This document shows, piece after piece, positions 42,072 through 51,519 of a stretch of 64,000 bases of DNA. Below the pieces are notes generated by a model that ran no database searches, had not been told where the DNA came from, and saw only the letters and a list, made by a program, of their open reading frames with translations. The translations under genes and the position numbers were made by a program. Source of the DNA: Gammaproteobacteria bacterium (GTDB lineage: Bacteria; Pseudomonadota; Gammaproteobacteria; Steroidobacterales; Woeseiaceae); the NCBI GenBank assembly GCA_029865385.1, contig JAOUGX010000003.1:1-64000 (forward strand), written 5' to 3'. Every line of letters starts with the position of its first letter. Within the stretch, counting starts at the first letter, position 1.

Positions 42072-44174
42072 CTACCACATTTCCCGCAGACGCCCTGCAA
42101 CGTCCAGTTGCTTCCCGCTTCCGGGAACCAGGCGCACCGAAGTTGCTTCGCTTCTACCGTGAAAACTTGCCTGCATCGTCCGCATCAGGCGATCTGTCAT
42201 GAAGCGGCTTCTTGCACCATAGACATGCTTGTCACCGTCGCGACGTTGCTGCGTAACGTGGTACTTGAGCGGCGCAATCAAATGTAACGACTGTTTTGCC
42301 CGAGTCATCGCCACGTACAGCAGCCGGCGTTCTTCCTCTATGAGTTCGGCCTTGCCGGTCGCGAACTCGGACGGGAAATTGCCGTCCGAGAAATTCAGCA
42401 GGTAAACAGCGTCCCATTCCTGCCCTTTCGCGGAATGCACCGTAGACAGGATGAGGTAGTCCTCATCGAGCAATGGGTCGCCGGCAAGATCTCCGCCGGC
42501 AGCCGGCGGATCCAGTGTCAGTTCGGTCAGAAATCTTTCGCGCGTCGCGTAGCGGCCCGATATCTGCTCGAGCTGCTCGAGATCGGCCTCGCGGGTTTCC
42601 AGTCCGTCATACAGTCGCTCGAGCTGCGGCTGATACCACTTCCTGGCGGCACCGATCTGTACCTGCCAACCACTGTCGTCGAGTGCTGCCGACGACAGCT
42701 GCTGCATCAGCTCACAGAAACCCGGCCAGTCCTCGCGCGCGCCTGCCGGCGGTGCGAAATACTGCAAGGAAGTAAACCGGAAATCCGCCATCGCGTGATG
42801 ATCGAAACAACGTGAGGCATTCACAGGGCCCATGCCCGGCAACAACTTCAGTACCCGGAATGCCGCAACCTGATTACGTGGATTCTCGGCCCATTTGAGT
42901 ATCGACAACATGTCCTTGACATGGCCTGCTTCCAGGAACTTCAAGCCGCCATATTTGACGTAAGGGATGTTTCTCCTCACGAGTTCCAGCTCGAGCCTGT
43001 CACTGTGGTGTGCGCCGCGAAACAACACAGCCTGATTTTTCAACAACATGTCCTGTTCGCGATTTGCCAGTATCCCGTGCACAACAAACTCTGCTTCGGC
43101 TTCACCATCCTCGACAGTGACATACTGCGGTCGGGCACCATTTTTTTTCGCGGAAAACAGATTCTTGCGGTACTGCCTTTCACTCTCGGAGATAAGGCAG
43201 TTCGCACTGTCAAGTATCGGCTGCGTTGAACGGTAATTTTCCTCGAGGCTGATGACGGTCGCTGACGGCATGTACTGATCGGCAAATCCGAGTATGTTTT
43301 CCACTTCGGCAGCACGAAATGAATAGATGGATTGGGCATCGTCGCCCACCACGGTCAAGCCCCTTCCTTCGGGCTTTATTGCATTCAGGATATCCGCCTG
43401 CAGCAGGTTGGTATCCTGGTACTCGTCGACCAGCACGTGATCGAACCAGGAACCGATTTCCGTGGCTATGTCGGGCTCCGCAACCAGGTGGCTCCAGTAC
43501 AGGAGCAGGTCGTCGTAATCGAGCGCATTGCTCTGCTGTTTTCGTTCGACGTAGGCACGAAAAAGCTCGCGAAGCTCCTGCTCCCAGTCCTGGCACCAGG
43601 GAAAAGTGCCGTTCAACACATCAGTAAGCGGCTGACGCGCATTGACACATCGGGAATAGATCGCCAGGCACGTGTCTTTCTTGGGGAAACGCCGTGCTTT
43701 CTTCGACAGGTTCAACTCGTGGCGTACAACGTCCATGACGTCTGCGGAATCGCCGCGATCGAGAACCGAGAATCCCGGATCGAGGCACAGGTTATGCGCG
43801 TAGTGCCGCAACAGCCGATTGGCAACGGAATGGAAGGTTCCCGACCATGTCAGCATCGGTCGTGTGTTGCCATCGTTAGCGTTCGTTTTTTGAATCTGAC
43901 GAATTATTGATTCCACGCGTCGCGTCATGGTCTGCGCCGCACGCCGTGTAAAAGTAAGCAACAATATTCGTTCCGGGCTGACGCCCTGTATGACGAGATG
44001 CGCCACGCGATGCGCCAGCGTCATGGTCTTGCCGGTTCCAGCGCCGGCGATGACCAGCAACGGTCCGGAGTCGAAGCGACCATCGCTGTTCCTGGCGCCA
44101 AACGCGGCGGCTTGGCGCTGTGCCGGGTTCAGACCTGCCAGGTAATCCGCTTCGGTTTCAGCTACTGCGCCCAT
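42072..44174 (-). CDS. UvrD/Rep-family ATP-dependent DNA helicase
   Basis: I start at MGAVAETEADYLAGLN, giving 700 residues; the frame extends a further 116 codons upstream but that part overlaps the neighbouring gene and has no family resemblance. Superfamily 1 motifs are present in order: AGAGTGKT (I), DEYQDTN (II), GDDAQSIYSFR (III), ENYRSTQ (IV), TVHSAKGQEW (V) and YVAMTRAK (VI). These are 3'-5' helicases in repair and replication restart. It differs from UvrD in its C-terminus, so I do not give a gene symbol. It lies 49 bp downstream of the alpha/beta hydrolase gene. Confidence 0.93.
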   Translation of the reverse strand: MGAVAETEADYLAGLNPAQRQAAAFGARNSDGRFDSGPLLVIAGAGTGKTMTLAHRVAHLVIQGVSPERILLLTFTRRAAQTMTRRVESIIRQIQKTNANDGNTRPMLTWSGTFHSVANRLLRHYAHNLCLDPGFSVLDRGDSADVMDVVRHELNLSKKARRFPKKDTCLAIYSRCVNARQPLTDVLNGTFPWCQDWEQELRELFRAYVERKQQSNALDYDDLLLYWSHLVAEPDIATEIGSWFDHVLVDEYQDTNLLQADILNAIKPEGRGLTVVGDDAQSIYSFRAAEVENILGFADQYMPSATVISLEENYRSTQPILDSANCLISESERQYRKNLFSAKKNGARPQYVTVEDGEAEAEFVVHGILANREQDMLLKNQAVLFRGAHHSDRLELELVRRNIPYVKYGGLKFLEAGHVKDMLSILKWAENPRNQVAAFRVLKLLPGMGPVNASRCFDHHAMADFRFTSLQYFAPPAGAREDWPGFCELMQQLSSAALDDSGWQVQIGAARKWYQPQLERLYDGLETREADLEQLEQISGRYATRERFLTELTLDPPAAGGDLAGDPLLDEDYLILSTVHSAKGQEWDAVYLLNFSDGNFPSEFATGKAELIEEERRLLYVAMTRAKQSLHLIAPLKYHVTQQRRDGDKHVYGARSRFMTDRLMRTMQASFHGRSEATSVRLVPGSGKQLDVAGRLREMW

Positions 44175-44223
44175 GTCCGCCACCCCGGGAAAGTTCTGTA
44201 TTTTTATACAGTACTGGACGAAT

Positions 44224-45117
44224 TTACAAGTCGGGCAGGAGAAAGGCCTCGATAAGCGCGGCCAACCGCTCCGGCTGCTCGAAATGCACCATATGGCCGG
44301 CTCCGGGAATGACCCGCGTCTCTGCTCCGGCGTAAAGCACTTCGCCCTGATCGGCATCCAGCCAGGCTTTGGCGGCCGTGAAGAACTCGGATTCCTCGCC
44401 CGTGACGAGCAACACGCGGGCTTCGATTCGCTCCCGACAGGCAACGGCTTCGGCGCGCCGGTATTGCACGGCGTTGGGCAGTTTGTGAGCCGGGTCAGCC
44501 CGCAGCTCGACGCCCGTTTCACTTTCGGCGCCCCACAGCCGGGCGACGAAGCGTGCCCTGTCTTCGCTCATGCGCGGGCTGCGTTTGAGTATTCTCGGTA
44601 CCAACTCTTCGAAGGAACGGTATTTGATGTAGCCACGGATCCGCCGACCGGCCTCGATCCATCGACGGTAATGAGCGGGCGCATTGGCCGGATCACTGTC
44701 TGCCAGGCCAAATCCTTCCACATTGACGAAGTGAGAGACGCGCTCCGGCATGATGCCGGCATACAGACCCGCGACGTTGGCGCCCATGCTGTGTCCGACC
44801 AGCCTCGCCGGCCCCTGCGGACTGTAGATATTCAGCAGCGCATCGAGATCGGCAACATAGTCGGGGAACCAGTACGCCTCGGTGCGGCAATACGATTCTC
44901 CGAAGCCCCGCCAGTCGGGCGCCACGACATGCCATGCCGAGGCAAGCGCATCGACGATGAACTGAAAGCTGCCGCCGGCATCCCCCCATCCATGTAGCAG
45001 AACGAGCATGGGATCACCGGTCTCGCCCCACTCGCTGATGTGGTAGTCAACGCCACGGATCCGGTGACTCGACGAGCGTCGCTGCACTTTCGGTACATAA
45101 CAGTTGTTTGAACTCAA
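44224..45117 (-). CDS. Alpha/beta hydrolase
   Basis: The 297-residue protein has an oxyanion segment VLLHGWGDAGG, DWRGFGES, the nucleophile elbow VGHSMGANVAG, an acidic residue region in VTGEESEFF and a catalytic His in GAGHMVHFEQP. It has no signal peptide. The substrate is unknown; the helical cap between residues about 140 and 210 is rich in Arg and Glu. It is followed by the helicase gene on the same strand. The 179-bp upstream region is shared with the divergent SLC13 gene. Confidence 0.88.
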   Translation of the reverse strand: MSSNNCYVPKVQRRSSSHRIRGVDYHISEWGETGDPMLVLLHGWGDAGGSFQFIVDALASAWHVVAPDWRGFGESYCRTEAYWFPDYVADLDALLNIYSPQGPARLVGHSMGANVAGLYAGIMPERVSHFVNVEGFGLADSDPANAPAHYRRWIEAGRRIRGYIKYRSFEELVPRILKRSPRMSEDRARFVARLWGAESETGVELRADPAHKLPNAVQYRRAEAVACRERIEARVLLVTGEESEFFTAAKAWLDADQGEVLYAGAETRVIPGAGHMVHFEQPERLAALIEAFLLPDL

Positions 45118-45296
45118 TGCTCCGGCCTTTCTTGAAAACGTGATGAGGGCTTTAGCTAATTGCTCGGCCGTCGTGTATAAATTCGTAGAACCAATCCCAG
45201 CATACCGCGTGGTGGCTCACGGGGTTCTTGAGATAGGTTCCAGTAATTCTGATTCAGGACCATCGGGCAGTACAGGGCAGCCACGCCCGGACAACA

Positions 45297-47663
45297 ATGA
45301 CATTTGAGATCGCACTGGTTCTCGGCATCCTCGCCATTTCGCTGATTCTGTTCATCAGCGAAGTCATACGTATGGATCTGGTGGCAATGCTGGTGCTGGG
45401 CACACTGGCTGTAACCGGACTGGTCGGGGCGGATGCCATCTTCCTCGGCTTCAGCAACAGTGCGGTGATCACGGTATGGGCCATGTTCATCCTTAGCGAG
45501 GGTCTCACCCGAACCGGCATTGCCAATATCATCGGCAACCAGGTAATGCGGGTTGCCGGCAAGCGCGAAGTCCCGATGATCCTTGTCATCATGATGACGG
45601 CCGGCGTGTTGTCGGCTTTCATGAACAATATCGGAGTTGCGGCCCTGATGCTGCCCGTCGCCGTGGATATCGCAAGGCGTTCCGGTATTCCTGTATCACG
45701 ATTGCTGATGCCGCTGGCCTATGCAACCTTGCTCGGCGGCTTGACCACCCTGATCGGCACGCCGCCGAATCTGCTCATCAGCGCAGCGTTGACCCGAGGC
45801 GGATACGAACCTTTCAAGCTTTTCGACTTCACACCGATCGGCGGAATGCTGATGGTAATCGGTGTGTTGTTTGTAGCTCTCGTCGGCAGGTTGCTGTTAC
45901 CCAAGACCGAGGTCGCCAGAACGCGGCAGCATAGCCAGCGCAGTTTGCGCTCGCGTTACAAACTCCAGGAACAGACTTTCATGATGCGGGTTCCCGAAGA
46001 CTCGGTGCTTGTCGGCAAGACGCTGGCCGAAAGCCGCATCGGTTCGTCGACCGGCCTCATTATTCTCGCGCTTGTCCGCTACGGCCGCAGCGAAACACTG
46101 CCCGGCCGGCAGACCGTGTTGCGGGGTGGCGACGGCATCCTCGTCCAGGGGCGTCTCGACCAGTTTCGCGAGTTACAGCGATGGAGCGATCTCGTCATCG
46201 AACGCGAGGCGCCGGTGCTGAAATCGATGGTGGCCGCAAAGATCGCGTATGCCGAGGCAATACTTCAGGAGGGATCGCCGCTGGTCGGCGAACTCGTTCG
46301 GCACGCATCGTTTCGGACCCGCTTCAACGTCAGCGTAGTCGGCGTCTATCGCCGCCAGCAATACCGCCTGACCAACCTGAGCTACGTGCCATTGCGAGCC
46401 GGCGACCGCTTGTTGCTGCAGGGAGAGATCGAAGACATTGCCAACCTGGAAAAGCATGCCGACTTTGGCAGTGTCGAAGTATTGACTCCGGAACGACTGC
46501 AGGAGCTTTACAAAGGAGATGAGCGGCTGTTTGTCGTGCGCCTGCCTAATTACAGCGACCTGGTCGACGTAACGTTACGCAAGAGTCGGCTGGATGATTT
46601 TTTTGATTTCCGTGTACTCGCCATATTTCGCGAAGGAGAGCTGAAAGTCATGCCGCGCGGCGACGAAGTCCTCGCGGGCGGCGATCTTCTGCTGATCGAA
46701 GGACAACACGAGGATCTCGACGTACTTCGCGGCTTGCAGGAACTGGAGATCGAGACCCAGGTGGCACCGAACCTGGGCGCATTCGAATCGGAGCGCCTGA
46801 CGCTGATGGATGCAACCCTCGATCCACGCAGCACCCTGGCAGGCAAGACCGTGGGAGAACTCAATTTTCGGGAACGCTATGGCATCGAACTGGCCGCAAT
46901 CTGGCGGGAAGGCGGTCCGGTCGGCACGGATCTCACCGATGAACGCCTGCAGATCGGTGATGCTCTGCTGCTGTTGGGTCCGCGCGACCGGCTGACCTTG
47001 CTCGACAACGATTCGGATTTCCTGATCCTGACGCCTCTGGGCCAGGAACCGCCGGATACCCGCAAAGCACCGGTCGCTGCGATGATCATGTTCGGCGTAG
47101 TGGCCAGCGTGATGGGCGGGCTGGCTCCGATTGCCGTGGCAGCGGTGGTCGGCGGCAGCGTGATGGTGCTGGTCGGCTGCATGAATATGGAGCAGGCGTA
47201 CCGGGCGATCGACTGGAAAGCGATATTCCTGATTGCAGGCATGCTGCCGCTCGGCACGGCGATGGAGGATACCGGCGCAGCCTCTTACCTCGCGACGCAG
47301 GTCATGGCACTTCTCGGCGATTCCGGACCCTGGCCGGTCATCATGGGACTGTACGTGCTGACCGCAATGGCGACGATGATCATTCCCACTGCCGCGCTGG
47401 TGGTACTGATGTCACCCATCGTGCTGACCGCCATGGCGGACATGGGTCTGCAGCCGGAAACGGCTATGATGGCCATCGCGATGGCAGCATCGGCAAGTTT
47501 CACGAGCCCGATCTCGCACCCGGCCAATATCCTGGTCATGGGCCCCGGCGGCTACCGCTTCGTGGATTACCTCAAGGTGGGCGTGCCGCTTACCATCATT
47601 ATTTTCGCTGCGGCGATGCTCTTGTTGCCGGTCTTCTGGCCATTGGTTCCGATTCAGCCCTGA
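45297..47663 (+). CDS. SLC13/DASS-type permease with four RCK_C domains
   Basis: The 788-residue protein has an N-terminal block of membrane segments (1-200) including the NNIG loop (SAFMNNIGVAALMLP) and TTLIGTPPNLLIS, both typical of citrate/sulfate/divalent-anion transporters. A large cytoplasmic insert (about 210-600) contains four RCK_C/TrkA-C-like repeats, each with a GDxLLLxG-type end. A second membrane block (about 600-785) includes SFTSPISHPANILVMGPGGY. Such proteins take up anions with sodium or protons; the ligand bound by the RCK domains is unknown. It is monocistronic. Confidence 0.92.
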   Translation: MTFEIALVLGILAISLILFISEVIRMDLVAMLVLGTLAVTGLVGADAIFLGFSNSAVITVWAMFILSEGLTRTGIANIIGNQVMRVAGKREVPMILVIMMTAGVLSAFMNNIGVAALMLPVAVDIARRSGIPVSRLLMPLAYATLLGGLTTLIGTPPNLLISAALTRGGYEPFKLFDFTPIGGMLMVIGVLFVALVGRLLLPKTEVARTRQHSQRSLRSRYKLQEQTFMMRVPEDSVLVGKTLAESRIGSSTGLIILALVRYGRSETLPGRQTVLRGGDGILVQGRLDQFRELQRWSDLVIEREAPVLKSMVAAKIAYAEAILQEGSPLVGELVRHASFRTRFNVSVVGVYRRQQYRLTNLSYVPLRAGDRLLLQGEIEDIANLEKHADFGSVEVLTPERLQELYKGDERLFVVRLPNYSDLVDVTLRKSRLDDFFDFRVLAIFREGELKVMPRGDEVLAGGDLLLIEGQHEDLDVLRGLQELEIETQVAPNLGAFESERLTLMDATLDPRSTLAGKTVGELNFRERYGIELAAIWREGGPVGTDLTDERLQIGDALLLLGPRDRLTLLDNDSDFLILTPLGQEPPDTRKAPVAAMIMFGVVASVMGGLAPIAVAAVVGGSVMVLVGCMNMEQAYRAIDWKAIFLIAGMLPLGTAMEDTGAASYLATQVMALLGDSGPWPVIMGLYVLTAMATMIIPTAALVVLMSPIVLTAMADMGLQPETAMMAIAMAASASFTSPISHPANILVMGPGGYRFVDYLKVGVPLTIIIFAAAMLLLPVFWPLVPIQP

Positions 47664-47697
47664 AGTCCGGACCGGCAGGTCCCGCGTCAGGACTTCA
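47661..47697. terminator. Possible terminator between convergent genes
   Basis: TGAAGTCC (47661-47668) pairs with GGACTTCA (47690-47697) across a 21-base loop that contains a smaller hairpin. There is no T-run, so it may be only a stem-loop between the ends of the permease and oxidoreductase genes. Confidence 0.3.
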
Positions 47698-47706
47698 AAT
47701 GCGAAT

Positions 47707-48684
47707 CTAGGGAATAAGAACGGTCGACCCGGTCGTCTTTCTGCCCTCGAGATCCGCCTGTGCTTTCGCCGCATCCTTCAGTGAATAGCGCTGGTTTATG
47801 TTGATCTTCACCGTGCCGTCTGCAAGCAGGCCGAACAACTCCGCACAGGCAGCCAGCAGGTGCTCCCGTGAATCGATAAAATCAAAGAGAACCGGACGAG
47901 TGACGTAGAGAGAATGTCGTTTCGCAAGCTCTGAAGGCGCGAATGGCGCAACCGGCCCCGATGAATTACCGAAAGACACCATAACGCCATGCGGCCTCAG
48001 GGAATCGAGCGAGGCGAAGAAGGTGTCCTTGCCCACCGAGTCGTACACCGCAGCAACGCCCCTGCCGTCCGTTAATCGGCGTACCGCTCCGGGCAGGTCC
48101 GGGTTGTCGGCCATGATGATATGCCTGCAGCCCTGCGACTTCGCAATCTTCGCTTTGTCGTCGGTGCTGACGACGCCGATGACCGTGGCGCCGAGAGCCT
48201 TTGCCCACTGGCTGGCAATCGAACCTACTCCGCCTGCCGCCGCATAAAGAAGCACTGAATCGCCTTTCCTGACGGGATAGCTGCGCCGCAACAGGTACCA
48301 GGCTGTGAGCCCCTTGAGCAACACGGCGGCTGCCTGCTCGTCGCTGACTTCGTCCGGTATCGGAACCAGTCTGTCCGCGGAAAAATTTCGCGCCTCCGAA
48401 AACGCGTCGGCCGGCCGGCCCGTATAGACGACTCGATCGCCCGGTCGGACAATCGTGACTCCCGGACCCACGGCCTCGACGACGCCTGCCGCTTCGCTAC
48501 CCAAGCCTGCCGGCAGTGCGGATGGATACAACCCGGTACGAAAATAGGTATCGATGAAGTTGAGGCCTATCGCCGTATGCCGAATCCGTGCTTCCCCATC
48601 TGCCGGCTCGGGCAGATCGATCTCTTCAAAGCGGAGAACTTCCGGGCCGCCGAATTCATGAATTCTTATTGCATGCGTTTTCAT
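47707..48684 (-). CDS. qor: NADPH:quinone oxidoreductase, zinc-free MDR family
   Basis: The 325-residue protein starts at MKTHAIRIHEFGGPEVL, the standard start of this family; an upstream extension is ignored. It has the GroES-like domain with GLNFIDTYFRTGLY and GSEAAGVVEAVGPGV, then the NADPH site YAAAGGVGSIASQWAKALGA. The zinc ligands of alcohol dehydrogenases are absent. Qor enzymes reduce quinones and some enones. It is divergent from the SDR gene. Confidence 0.92.
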   Translation of the reverse strand: MKTHAIRIHEFGGPEVLRFEEIDLPEPADGEARIRHTAIGLNFIDTYFRTGLYPSALPAGLGSEAAGVVEAVGPGVTIVRPGDRVVYTGRPADAFSEARNFSADRLVPIPDEVSDEQAAAVLLKGLTAWYLLRRSYPVRKGDSVLLYAAAGGVGSIASQWAKALGATVIGVVSTDDKAKIAKSQGCRHIIMADNPDLPGAVRRLTDGRGVAAVYDSVGKDTFFASLDSLRPHGVMVSFGNSSGPVAPFAPSELAKRHSLYVTRPVLFDFIDSREHLLAACAELFGLLADGTVKININQRYSLKDAAKAQADLEGRKTTGSTVLIP

Positions 48685-48810
48685 AATCACCGAACTATTA
48701 TGGACCAAGGGACAATCGGTAGCATATCGCAAGTACAATGACGAATGCTTCTCGATGATCGGACGTCGGTGATTGCAGGTTAATGCTCAAATGCGGAATT
48801 GGAGACAGGG

Positions 48811-49581
48811 ATGGGGCGGGCGGAAAACAAGATTGCATTCGTAACCGGCGCGGCGCAGGGACTTGGTGCGGCAATCGCGTCGATGCTCGCAAGCGAGGGC
48901 GCCCGCGTCATGTTGACCGATATTAACGCGGATGGCGCCGCGGCGACTGCAGCCGAAATAAACAGGCTGCGACCGGAAAGCGCGGCGTCCGTGCACCACG
49001 ACGTTACCGATGAGGATCGCTGGCGCGAAGTGCTGGACATAACGGTCAAGAAATTCGGCGGCCTGAACATCCTGGTAAACAATGCCGGCATCGGATCCGT
49101 CGGTAGCATCGAGGATGAGAGTCTGGAAAATTGGCACCGCGTGCATTCTGTTGACCTCGACAGCGTTTTTCTTGGTTGCAAGCACTCGATTCCGTATATC
49201 GCCAGCAGCGGCGGCGGTTCGATCGTCAACATCTCCTCCATCTCCGGAATCATTGCGGCACACAATCTGGCTGCCTACAACTCCGCGAAAGCCGCAGTAC
49301 GTCACCTGAGCAAATCCGTTGCCTTGCACTGCGCGAAGTCGCGCAACAACATTCGCTGCAACTCCGTCCATCCGGTGTTCATCGATACGCCGATTCTCGA
49401 TGGCATGGTCGGTGACGCAGACCGGCACAGCGTTTTGCAGAAACTTGGTCGCCAGATTCCGCTTGGTCGCGTCGGCCAGCCCGACGATGTCGCCTACGCC
49501 GTTCTTTATCTCGCCAGCGACGAATCGCGATTTGTCACCGGCACGGAAATCCGCGTCGACGGCGGCATAAGTGCAATGTAG
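48811..49581 (+). CDS. Short-chain dehydrogenase/reductase
   Basis: The 256-residue protein starts at the ATG of MGRAENKIAF, which has GGAGACAGGG immediately upstream. It is a classical SDR: VTGAAQGLGAAI (cofactor), NNAG at the end of strand 4, and the catalytic Ser (NISSISG), Tyr and Lys (YNSAK). The Asp in LTDINADG after strand 2 suggests NAD(H) preference. The ferredoxin reductase gene follows in the same direction after 21 bp. The substrate is unknown; closest relatives include hydroxysteroid and cyclohexanol dehydrogenases. Confidence 0.9.
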   Translation: MGRAENKIAFVTGAAQGLGAAIASMLASEGARVMLTDINADGAAATAAEINRLRPESAASVHHDVTDEDRWREVLDITVKKFGGLNILVNNAGIGSVGSIEDESLENWHRVHSVDLDSVFLGCKHSIPYIASSGGGSIVNISSISGIIAAHNLAAYNSAKAAVRHLSKSVALHCAKSRNNIRCNSVHPVFIDTPILDGMVGDADRHSVLQKLGRQIPLGRVGQPDDVAYAVLYLASDESRFVTGTEIRVDGGISAM

Positions 49582-49602
49582 ATTGGCGGCGGACATCCAG
49601 CT

Positions 49603-50823
49603 ATGAATCGAGTACTGATTGCAGGGGCGGGGCATGCTGCCGGTCAGGCGGCAGCCACGCTCAGACAGAAAAAGTTCGGCGGTGAAGTAATCCTGCTAGG
49701 CGAGGAACCGTATTTTCCCTATCAGCGGCCACCGCTGTCGAAGAAGTTTCTTGCCGGCGAGCTGCCCGCGGAACGGCTTTACTTCAAGCCGGAAAGTTTC
49801 TATTCCGACTCGGAAATTGAAGTCCGACTGAACACCAAAGTGGAGCAGATCAATCGCGGCGACCGGTCGCTGACCCTTGCTGGCGGCGAAATTCTTTCAT
49901 ACGGCAGGTTGATACTCGCGACAGGTGCCAGGGTTCGAAGGCTGGCGCTGCCCGGCTCGCAACTCCGTGGCATCCACTACCTGCGAAGCATCACTGACGT
50001 GAAAAACATGCGTGAGGAACTGGTCGCCGGCCAGCGCATGGTCGTTATCGGCGCCGGCTATATCGGACTGGAAGTAGCGGCAGTGGCCTGCCAGCTCGGG
50101 CTGGACGTCTCGGTTGTCGAAATGGAAGACCGTGTCATGAGTCGCGTGGTTTCGAAACCGGTTTCGGCATTCTACGAAAAGGAACACCGGCGGCACGGGG
50201 TCAATTTATTGCTTTCGACAGCAATTGGCGGTTTTGCCGGCGATGACAGGGTTTCCGCTGTGAATCTCGCGAACGGCGCGCAGCTGCCGGCGGACATTGT
50301 GCTGATCGGCATCGGCATCGAACCGAACGTCGAACTGGCGGCAAGCGCCGGCCTCGAAATCGACAACGGGATTGTAGTCGACGACAAGTGTCGCACCATG
50401 GACGAAAATATCTATGCGATCGGCGACTGCACGAACCACCCCAATGACATCATTGGTCGCCGCATCCGCCTCGAATCCGTTCACAACGCCCTGGAACAAG
50501 CCAAGACCGCCGCGCTGAACATTTGTGGCGAGGAATCGACGTATCACCAGGTGCCCTGGTTCTGGTCGGACCAGTACGATATCAAGTTACAGATTGCGGG
50601 CTTGTCACAGGGCTATGACGACATCGTCTTGCGCGGCGACCCGGACAGCCGGTCATTTTCCTGCCTGTATCTGGAACGCGGCCGCTTGATTGCGGTCGAC
50701 GCAATCAATTGCCCGAAGGACTTCGTGCAGGCGAAATCGCTGATTGCCTCTCACGCCATTCTGAATGCTGATTTGCTCGGCGATGCGGAAGTCGCGCTGA
50801 AGGACATTCAGACGCAATCCTGA
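49603..50823 (+). CDS. Ferredoxin/rubredoxin-type FAD reductase
   Basis: The 406-residue flavoprotein has the FAD site VLIAGAGHAAGQAAATLR, EEPYFPYQRPPLSKKFL, an ATGARVRRL segment, the NAD site VVIGAGYIGLEVAA and the second FAD site IYAIGDCTNH. These match the oxygenase-coupled reductases (CamA, ThcD, RhdA types), which pass electrons from NADH to a small Fe-S protein. No ferredoxin or P450 gene is next to it. It probably forms an operon with the SDR upstream. Confidence 0.92.
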   Translation: MNRVLIAGAGHAAGQAAATLRQKKFGGEVILLGEEPYFPYQRPPLSKKFLAGELPAERLYFKPESFYSDSEIEVRLNTKVEQINRGDRSLTLAGGEILSYGRLILATGARVRRLALPGSQLRGIHYLRSITDVKNMREELVAGQRMVVIGAGYIGLEVAAVACQLGLDVSVVEMEDRVMSRVVSKPVSAFYEKEHRRHGVNLLLSTAIGGFAGDDRVSAVNLANGAQLPADIVLIGIGIEPNVELAASAGLEIDNGIVVDDKCRTMDENIYAIGDCTNHPNDIIGRRIRLESVHNALEQAKTAALNICGEESTYHQVPWFWSDQYDIKLQIAGLSQGYDDIVLRGDPDSRSFSCLYLERGRLIAVDAINCPKDFVQAKSLIASHAILNADLLGDAEVALKDIQTQS

Positions 50824-50826
50824 TTA

Positions 50827-51519
50827 TTATTCCTTGCCATCCGACGACTTCGGGACCGCGATCAGAAGGCTTCCTGACATGGCAACCGGTCCCTCGTTGG
50901 CAGAGTAAGCCGAGGCACTGATTGACTCCACTGCCTCGGCCCTGACTCCGGCAAATTCGCCGGTTTGGCCAACCACTCTGGCCGTACGCAATGCACCTGG
51001 TCCCGCGGTCGTGATTCCATGCCAGCTGGCACGCCAACTGTCGCTGGAACTCCAGCGTGCAGGAATGACGATGTCGCGGAGGAAATGCCAGTAATTCTCC
51101 GACTCCTCGACGAACAGCGTTCCGCGGCCCGGCAAATACACGTGCCAGATACTATCGACCAACGCTTCGGCATTTAACGGCCGGGTCGCTTCGGATGTCG
51201 AAGAAAACTTGACACCGACGCCGATCGGCTCGCCGCGGGCGCTGCTAAGTTCGACGACGGAAACCCAGGTTTGTTCGATAGCGGGTTCCCAAAGCTGTTG
51301 AACCTTGAGCGGGTTCGGGCTTCGCACGGAATCACCGTTGTTGGTAAACAGAATGGACTCGGACGGAACCATGGAGAAATCGAGGACCACAAGCTCGTCG
51401 TCGGATACGGCAAGCGGCGACACCGATGCTTTGGATGCGAACGGATTCAGGTACAAACCTGCAAAAAGCAGCGCTGCGCCGAAGACAAGACCGAACACAA
51501 GAGATACGAGATACTTCAT
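50827..51519 (-). CDS. Membrane-anchored protein, paralogue of its neighbour
   Basis: The 230-residue product has an N-terminal transmembrane anchor (YLVSLVFGLVFGAALLFAGLYL) and a periplasmic, beta-rich remainder. It shares layout and short motifs with the upstream gene product: an IGVGVKFSS-like strand, and VYLPGRGTLFVE against VHLPARGTVYLS. The two genes overlap by 4 bp. I do not recognise the family. The tandem arrangement suggests a hetero-oligomer in the envelope. Confidence 0.78.
   Translation of the reverse strand: MKYLVSLVFGLVFGAALLFAGLYLNPFASKASVSPLAVSDDELVVLDFSMVPSESILFTNNGDSVRSPNPLKVQQLWEPAIEQTWVSVVELSSARGEPIGVGVKFSSTSEATRPLNAEALVDSIWHVYLPGRGTLFVEESENYWHFLRDIVIPARWSSSDSWRASWHGITTAGPGALRTARVVGQTGEFAGVRAEAVESISASAYSANEGPVAMSGSLLIAVPKSSDGKE

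Noticed and set aside
44175-44522. N-terminal extension of the helicase by 116 residues
   Set aside because: It overlaps the end of the alpha/beta hydrolase gene and has no resemblance to helicases; the Met at 44174 gives the normal start.
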